Source: Parasegetibacter sp. NRK P23 (GTDB taxonomy: Bacteria; Bacteroidota; Bacteroidia; Chitinophagales; Chitinophagaceae). From it: a stretch of 64,000 nucleotides of DNA. This document shows positions 60,000 to 64,000 of the stretch, piece after piece. The notes beneath the pieces were generated by a model. It was not told where the DNA came from, did not search any database, and saw only the letters and a list, made by a program, of their open reading frames with translations. The stretch is taken from assembly GCF_023721715.1 (NCBI RefSeq), contig NZ_JAMDLG010000001.1, positions 2,085,784-2,149,783 of the forward strand, written 5' to 3'. Positions within the stretch are counted from its first letter, which is position 1; each line of letters starts with the position of its first letter. Both the position numbers and the translations under genes were made by a program.

Positions 60000-61367
60000 C
60001 TATTGGGATTGCGCTGTTATTTGCTGCGCAAAGGTAAGGATATTAAATCCACCATAATTACCCGAACTCATGAATAAAAGTACCGTATCGGCAAAATTTT
60101 GCGCTTTCAGCCAGGATTCGAGGACCTGCGGGTCGTTAATCACCTCCAGTCCGGGCAGGGAGAAGCCTTCTTTCACCACATTGGGATCCAGTGGCGGCAT
60201 TTTTTTGATCTCCAGCGCATGGGCGGAAAAGAACACGACGGCTTTATCCGCGCCATCCAGCGCACCGGCATACTCCTTCATAAAGTCAGCATTCAAAGAG
60301 CTGTACGTATGCAGTTCGAACAATGCCAGCAACTGCCGTTCCGGGAATTGCGCTCTTACAGCCTGCACCGTGGCCTTTACTTTGGAAGGTGCGTGCGCGA
60401 AATCCCTGTATACCACCAGCCCTTCCTTCTCCCCTATTTTTTCCAGCCTTCTGGCCGCGCCCGTAAAACCGGTTATCCCCACCAGGAATTGTTCCAGGGA
60501 TAGCCCCAGTTCTTCCACCACCAGCCAGGCCGCGTTGAGGTTCATCAGGTTATGGGCACCGAAAACCTCGAGAGAAGTATCTCTACCGCCCAGTTTCAGG
60601 ATGGTGCCCCCTTTCTCAATGCTGTGTGCGGGCACCCCATAAGGCTTCAGTGTAATATCCGTTCTTCCGGCGCTTTCCACCAGTTCTTTCAGCACCGGAT
60701 CGGTTTCGTTGTAGATCAGTGTTCCACCTTCTTCGATCATCCCGATGAATATCCTGAACTGTTCCAGGTAAAAATCGAAGGTGGGAAATACGTTAATATG
60801 GTCCCAGGCAATCCCGGTAAGTACGGCGATCTCGGGGAAAAGGAAATGGAATTTGGGCCTTTTTTCCACGGCGCTGGCGGGATATTCGTCTCCTTCACAA
60901 ACGATCAGCGGGGCTTCGGTCACTTTTACGGACTGGTCGAATCCTTCCAGTCTTGCGCCCACGAGGTAATCGAAGTCCTTCCCGGCTGTTTTTAACACGT
61001 GCATGATCATGGAAGTGGTGGTGGTTTTACCATGACTTCCACCTACCACAACACGTTTTTTGAACCGGCTTTCCTGGAAAATATATTCGGGGAATGAATA
61101 CACGGGCAAGCCAAGTTCCTGCGCACGAACCAGTTCGGGGTTATCCAAACGGGCATGCATACCCAGTATGACCGCATCCAGGTCGGGGGTCACCCTTTCC
61201 GGATCCCAGCCTATTGCAGCCGGAAGTATGCTTTCTTTTTCAAGATTAGTACGGGAAGGCTCAAAAATTTCGTCGTCGGAACCGGTTACCCGGTATCCTT
61301 TACGCTTCAGGGCGATGGCCAGTTGGTGCATGACGCTGCCCCCGATGGAAATAAAGTGGATATTCAT
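60000..61367 (-). CDS. mpl: UDP-N-acetylmuramate-peptide ligase (Mpl type)
   Basis: A 455-aa Mur ligase. It opens MNIHFISIGGSVMHQLAIALKRKGYRVTGSDDEIFEPS, lacks the standard MurC GGIGMSG form, and has VVVGGSHGKTTTTSMIMHVL (about 110-129), IVCEGDEYPASAVEKRPKFHFLFPEIAVLTGIAWDHINVFP (about 156-196) and YRDFAHAPSKVKATVQAVRAQFPER (about 318-342). These fit Mpl, which reattaches the recycled tripeptide to UDP-MurNAc. First gene of an operon with the exonuclease, glycosyltransferase and transporter. Confidence 0.93.
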   Translation of the reverse strand: MNIHFISIGGSVMHQLAIALKRKGYRVTGSDDEIFEPSRTNLEKESILPAAIGWDPERVTPDLDAVILGMHARLDNPELVRAQELGLPVYSFPEYIFQESRFKKRVVVGGSHGKTTTTSMIMHVLKTAGKDFDYLVGARLEGFDQSVKVTEAPLIVCEGDEYPASAVEKRPKFHFLFPEIAVLTGIAWDHINVFPTFDFYLEQFRIFIGMIEEGGTLIYNETDPVLKELVESAGRTDITLKPYGVPAHSIEKGGTILKLGGRDTSLEVFGAHNLMNLNAAWLVVEELGLSLEQFLVGITGFTGAARRLEKIGEKEGLVVYRDFAHAPSKVKATVQAVRAQFPERQLLALFELHTYSSLNADFMKEYAGALDGADKAVVFFSAHALEIKKMPPLDPNVVKEGFSLPGLEVINDPQVLESWLKAQNFADTVLLFMSSGNYGGFNILTFAQQITAQSQ

Positions 61368-61370
61368 GTG

Positions 61371-61378
61371 TACCTTTG
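61371..61378 (+). promoter_or_regulatory. -7 promoter box of the small lipoprotein gene
   Basis: TACCTTTG, an exact TAnnTTTG match, 46 bases before the ATG at 61425, and close to the divergent mpl start codon. No clear -33 box. Confidence 0.55.
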
Positions 61379-61424
61379 CAAACGAAACAGCAAGGTAATA
61401 CGTTTATAGATAAAGCCTTCAGAT

Positions 61425-61541
61425 ATGAACAAACAAATTTTGGCCATTTTCCTGCTTTTTGCCCTGGCGGCAGGCGTGGTTTCCTGTACTTCCTCCCGGA
61501 AAGCCGGTTGCAAGGTGAATTCAGGCTACAGTGGTTACTAA
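61425..61541 (+). CDS. 38-aa lipoprotein
   Basis: ATG 61425 to TAA 61541. A hydrophobic signal (MNKQILAIFLLFALAAGVVS) leads into a lipobox Cys at residue 21, followed by only 17 mature residues, including a second Cys and a short Gly/Tyr/Ser tail (GCKVNSGYSGY). The signal, the lipobox and the promoter box upstream support a real gene although it is very short. The role is unknown. The ytxJ gene follows 26 nt downstream. Confidence 0.75.
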   Translation: MNKQILAIFLLFALAAGVVSCTSSRKAGCKVNSGYSGY

Positions 61542-61567
61542 GGAGTTGAACATTAAAATAAGATACA

Positions 61568-61897
61568 GTGAGTTGGATTGAATTGAAAGACGCGGCGCAG
61601 TTGGAAGAGATTATTGCGCAATCTAAACATACGCCCCAGGTTATTTTTAAGCACAGCACCCGTTGCAGCATCAGCACCATGGTGAAAGCAAGACTGGAAA
61701 AAGGGGAAAAGCCGGCCAATACCACCTTCTATTACCTTGACCTGATCAGGTACCGCGATATTTCCAACGCCATAGCGGAGCAGTTCCATGTTTTCCATGA
61801 ATCGCCGCAGGTACTGCTGATCAAAGACGGTGAATGTATTTACGACGAGAGCCACAACGGCATCCGGATGGAATTCATCGCCGAGCAGGTCAATTAG
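61568..61897 (+). CDS. ytxJ: Bacillithiol system redox protein YtxJ
   Basis: A 109-aa thioredoxin-fold protein (start GTG 61568). FKHSTRCSISTMVKARLE (about 27-44) holds the single conserved Cys, and HESPQVLLIKDGECIYDESHNGI (about 76-98) the cis-Pro and C-terminal strand. YtxJ-type monothiol proteins are proposed to remove bacillithiol from proteins, so the organism probably makes bacillithiol. Its stop codon overlaps that of the convergent maf. Confidence 0.92.
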   Translation: MSWIELKDAAQLEEIIAQSKHTPQVIFKHSTRCSISTMVKARLEKGEKPANTTFYYLDLIRYRDISNAIAEQFHVFHESPQVLLIKDGECIYDESHNGIRMEFIAEQVN

Positions 61898-62475
61898 TAA
61901 CGCAGGTATTGCACTACCCTGCTCACAGGCAGGCCCATCACATTATAGAAATCACCCTCCACACGGGCAATGCCCACCACGCCTATCCATTCCTGGATCG
62001 CGTAAGCACCGGCTTTGTCGTAAGGTTTGTATTTTTCTACATAAAACTCAATCTGATCGGGCGTGAGCGGATGAAAATGAACGGTGGTGATGTCGTAGAA
62101 AGCGGTTTCCTTTTCTTCCTGCAAGATCGTAACGCCGGTGATCACACGATGTGTGTTACCTGCCAGTTTCCCAAGAATAAAAATAGCATCGGCTTTATCC
62201 ACGGGCTTTCCGATAATTTCCTCGCCGAGTACCACTACGGTATCCGCGGCCAGGATCACTTTTTCTTTCCCTACTTTTTCACGTACCGCCAATGCTTTCT
62301 GTCTCGCGATGTGTACGGGCGCTTCTTCAACGGAAATTTCCGGAGGAAAACTTTCATCGGTGGGCACCACCACGATGTCGAAGGGCACTTCGGCCCATTC
62401 CAGCAACTGCTTTCGGCGCGGCGACTGAGAGGCCAGCACCAGTCTATCGGTTGAAGAAATATTGAACTCAGCCAT
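61894..62475 (-). CDS. maf: Maf nucleotide pyrophosphatase
   Basis: A 193-aa Maf/YhdE protein, a house-cleaning pyrophosphatase for dTTP/UTP or modified nucleotides. RLVLASQSPRRKQLLEWAEVPFDIVV (about 11-36), ILAADTVVVLGEEIIGKPVDKADA (about 73-96) and YAIQEWIGVVGIARVEGDFYNVMGLPVSRV (about 157-186) are the family motifs. The start overlaps the UbiA gene by 8 nt. Confidence 0.95.
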   Translation of the reverse strand: MAEFNISSTDRLVLASQSPRRKQLLEWAEVPFDIVVVPTDESFPPEISVEEAPVHIARQKALAVREKVGKEKVILAADTVVVLGEEIIGKPVDKADAIFILGKLAGNTHRVITGVTILQEEKETAFYDITTVHFHPLTPDQIEFYVEKYKPYDKAGAYAIQEWIGVVGIARVEGDFYNVMGLPVSRVVQYLRY

Positions 62476-63412
62476 AAATACTAAAAAAGATCATTGATAA
62501 AATACCCGTCATCATCACCAGTTTGATCCTGCTGCTGATTTTATGGAAATGCTCGGGTTGGGAAGCGGCCATCAGCGGACGGAACAGCAGGATCAACGGC
62601 ACCAGTATAAAAAGAATGGAATAGATGGAAGACCACCACCATTTTAGCTGGAACGCATACACCTGTATGATGAGCACGGCAGCCGTAAGTACCACCATCC
62701 AGGTAACTATAAAAAGCTTAGACGCATTAATTCCCCAAACGATGGGCATGGTTCTGCAACCGTATTTCTCATCGCCATACATATCTTCCATATCTTTCAC
62801 CACTTCACGGATCAATGAAATGATGAACGCAAAAGAAGCGTACAGTACACCGAATTTGTATATCCTGGTTTGAACGGCGGTGAAACCGGGATAAGTTTTC
62901 CCGATCCTGATTTCGCAGAACCAGATTACAAGCACCACCCATGCGGTAAGCAATGAAATGAGGATGTTGCCGATCAGCATTTTCTTTTTCAGACTGGTGG
63001 AATACACCCAAAGCAGCGCAACACACATGAGGTTGGCGGGGCCTATCAGGTGATTGCCGGTTTTCAGTCCCACCCAAACACCCAGCAATACACCGGCGGC
63101 GGAAAGGCCCAGGTGCCAGAGAATGGCCCATCTTCTACGAATGAGTTTGTCTACGATCAGCTTATCGGGTTTATTGAGCCGGTCGATATTCAGGTCGAAA
63201 TAATCATTGATTACATAGCCCGCGGCGGCGATCAGTATGGAAGACAGACTGATACAGGCGAAGAGCGGCCAGGAAAGTTTGTGCGGATACACCACACCGT
63301 TAACGTTAAATGAAGGCAGTTGCAGGCAATAATAAAACAGGAGTTGCGTGAGTGCAATGAACACCAGGTTAGGCCAGCGGACCAATCGGAGGAATGCACC
63401 TATCAGCTTCAT
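62468..63412 (-). CDS. UbiA-family prenyltransferase (GGGP transferase-like)
   Basis: A 314-aa membrane enzyme with eight to nine hydrophobic segments. The aspartate motifs are NDYFDLNIDRLNKPDKLIV (about 68-86) and REVVKDMEDMYGDEKYGCRTMPI (about 202-224). These resemble geranylgeranylglycerol-phosphate geranylgeranyltransferase-like UbiA proteins, which Bacteroidota encode beside maf and kdsC. Its product in this lineage is not known. Distinct from the UbiA at 17730. Confidence 0.88.
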   Translation of the reverse strand: MKLIGAFLRLVRWPNLVFIALTQLLFYYCLQLPSFNVNGVVYPHKLSWPLFACISLSSILIAAAGYVINDYFDLNIDRLNKPDKLIVDKLIRRRWAILWHLGLSAAGVLLGVWVGLKTGNHLIGPANLMCVALLWVYSTSLKKKMLIGNILISLLTAWVVLVIWFCEIRIGKTYPGFTAVQTRIYKFGVLYASFAFIISLIREVVKDMEDMYGDEKYGCRTMPIVWGINASKLFIVTWMVVLTAAVLIIQVYAFQLKWWWSSIYSILFILVPLILLFRPLMAASQPEHFHKISSRIKLVMMTGILSMIFFSIYG

Positions 63413-63433
63413 TTAGACTGTTGAGGATGACTT

Positions 63434-63505
63434 TTGAATGATGAATAAAGTACCCGCATGAAGTTATATCATTGGAAACAATTCAAAATCCAACATTCAA
63501 AATTT
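63434..63505. repeat. TTGAATGATGAAT-type intergenic repeat
   Basis: TTTTGAATGATGAAT and, 50 bp on, ATTCAAAATCCAACATTC between ubiA and kdsC: the same inverted word family as at 33303, 41045 and 49473. Confidence 0.55.
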
Positions 63506-63511
63506 ATAATT

Positions 63512-64000
63512 TCATTTCGCCGCGATATCCGATCCTATCTCCCAGTCGCCATTCAGCTTCAGCACTTTTTCAATCACTTCCCTGGCGCAACCGCTTCCAC
63601 CAATGGTATTGGCCACATACCGGGAGATGGATTTGATTTCTGGCGCGGCATCCGCGGGACAACAGGGCAACCCAACCATGGTCATGGGGAGGTAGTCAGG
63701 AATATCATCGCCCATAAAAAGCACGTTTTCCCAGGACAATTCCTTTCTCAGAACAAGGTCGGCCAGGCATGTTTTCTTGTCCTTGACGTTCATGAAAACT
63801 TCGGTTATCCCGAGTTTCCCCAGCCGTTCCCGCACGGGTTCCGATATTCCACCGGAAATAATCACCACATCGTAGCCTTTCTTAACGGCCAGTTGCAGGG
63901 CGTATCCGTCCCTGATGTTCATGCGCCGCGCCATCTGGCCACCTTCCAGTACAAGAAGGGAGCCATCGGTGAGCACACCATCCACGTCAAATACGAAGCA
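63512..64000 (-). CDS. kdsC: KdsC-like HAD phosphatase, partial
   Basis: The last 163 codons or so of a HAD-III phosphatase; the start lies beyond the right edge. FDVDGVLTDGSLLVLEGGQM (nucleophile Asp and acid/base Asp, DxD) and MNIRDGYALQLAVKKGYDVVIISGG, then VLFMGDDIPDYLPMTMVGLPCCPADA match 3-deoxy-D-manno-octulosonate 8-phosphate phosphatase, needed for lipopolysaccharide core synthesis. Confidence 0.92.
   Translation of the reverse strand, partial: CFVFDVDGVLTDGSLLVLEGGQMARRMNIRDGYALQLAVKKGYDVVIISGGISEPVRERLGKLGITEVFMNVKDKKTCLADLVLRKELSWENVLFMGDDIPDYLPMTMVGLPCCPADAAPEIKSISRYVANTIGGSGCAREVIEKVLKLNGDWEIGSDIAAK

Noticed and set aside
1-64000. tRNA or rRNA genes
   Set aside because: No GGTTCGA(A/T)TCC-type T-arm with an acceptor stem was found by eye on either strand.

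Overview
The window looks like a chromosome segment of a Bacteroidota bacterium, most likely a Chitinophagaceae relative. The reasons are the gene families (MocA-type oxidoreductase with a twin-arginine signal, SusC/TonB-like barrel with a carboxypeptidase-regulatory domain, YtxJ of the bacillithiol system, a stand-alone glutaminyl-tRNA synthetase, bifunctional nuclease), the TAnnTTTG promoter boxes close to many start codons, and the near absence of Shine-Dalgarno sequences. I see no rRNA, tRNA, CRISPR array, prophage or intact insertion sequence. It reads as core chromosome with repeat-bearing intergenic gaps.

Layout. 1-1715: aromatic amino acid genes on the minus strand (aminotransferase, cut by the window edge, and pheA), preceded by what looks like a complete attenuator: promoter, a 27-codon leader peptide with an alternating Phe/Tyr run, an antiterminator segment and an intrinsic terminator. 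1745-5930: a hypothetical gene and a sugar kinase (minus), then a C-terminal processing protease and a cysteine/cystathionine synthase (plus). 5931-7107: a 1.2 kb non-coding region with two diverged copies of one element, each with the same promoter and a 3' hairpin whose stem differs by paired changes. 7108-14337: binding protein, class II aldolase, a small repeat lipoprotein, an ECF sigma factor overlapping a membrane-bound protein that joins an anti-sigma-like N-terminus to a trypsin-like protease, a nucleotidyltransferase, a PLP deaminase and a secreted protein. 14334-22804: lipB, rluD, an inverted-repeat island, def-ruvX-ubiA-trmH, and a 5-oxoprolinase operon (pxpB-pxpC-pxpA) ending in a NRAMP-like carrier without the usual metal motif. 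22923-31952: topA, small membrane proteins, a GH29 fucosidase and an outer-membrane barrel. 31962-40630: tilS, glnS, a TPR protein, etfBA, bifunctional nuclease, ispE, rocD. 41080-54475: MocA oxidoreductase, serine hydrolase, csaA, dacB, ppk-ppx, panB, an aldehyde dehydrogenase, an OmpA/TSP3 protein and a subtilase. 54561-64000: S9 peptidase, an operon mpl-exonuclease-GT2-EamA, a tiny lipoprotein, ytxJ, and maf-ubiA-kdsC (the last cut by the edge).

The most notable points are the Phe/Tyr leader-peptide attenuator before pheA, the duplicated structured non-coding element at 6089-7080, the sigma factor/anti-sigma-protease pair, the pxp-linked NRAMP-like carrier, and at least three families of short dispersed intergenic repeats. 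Motif positions and membrane segments were counted by eye; no database search was possible.
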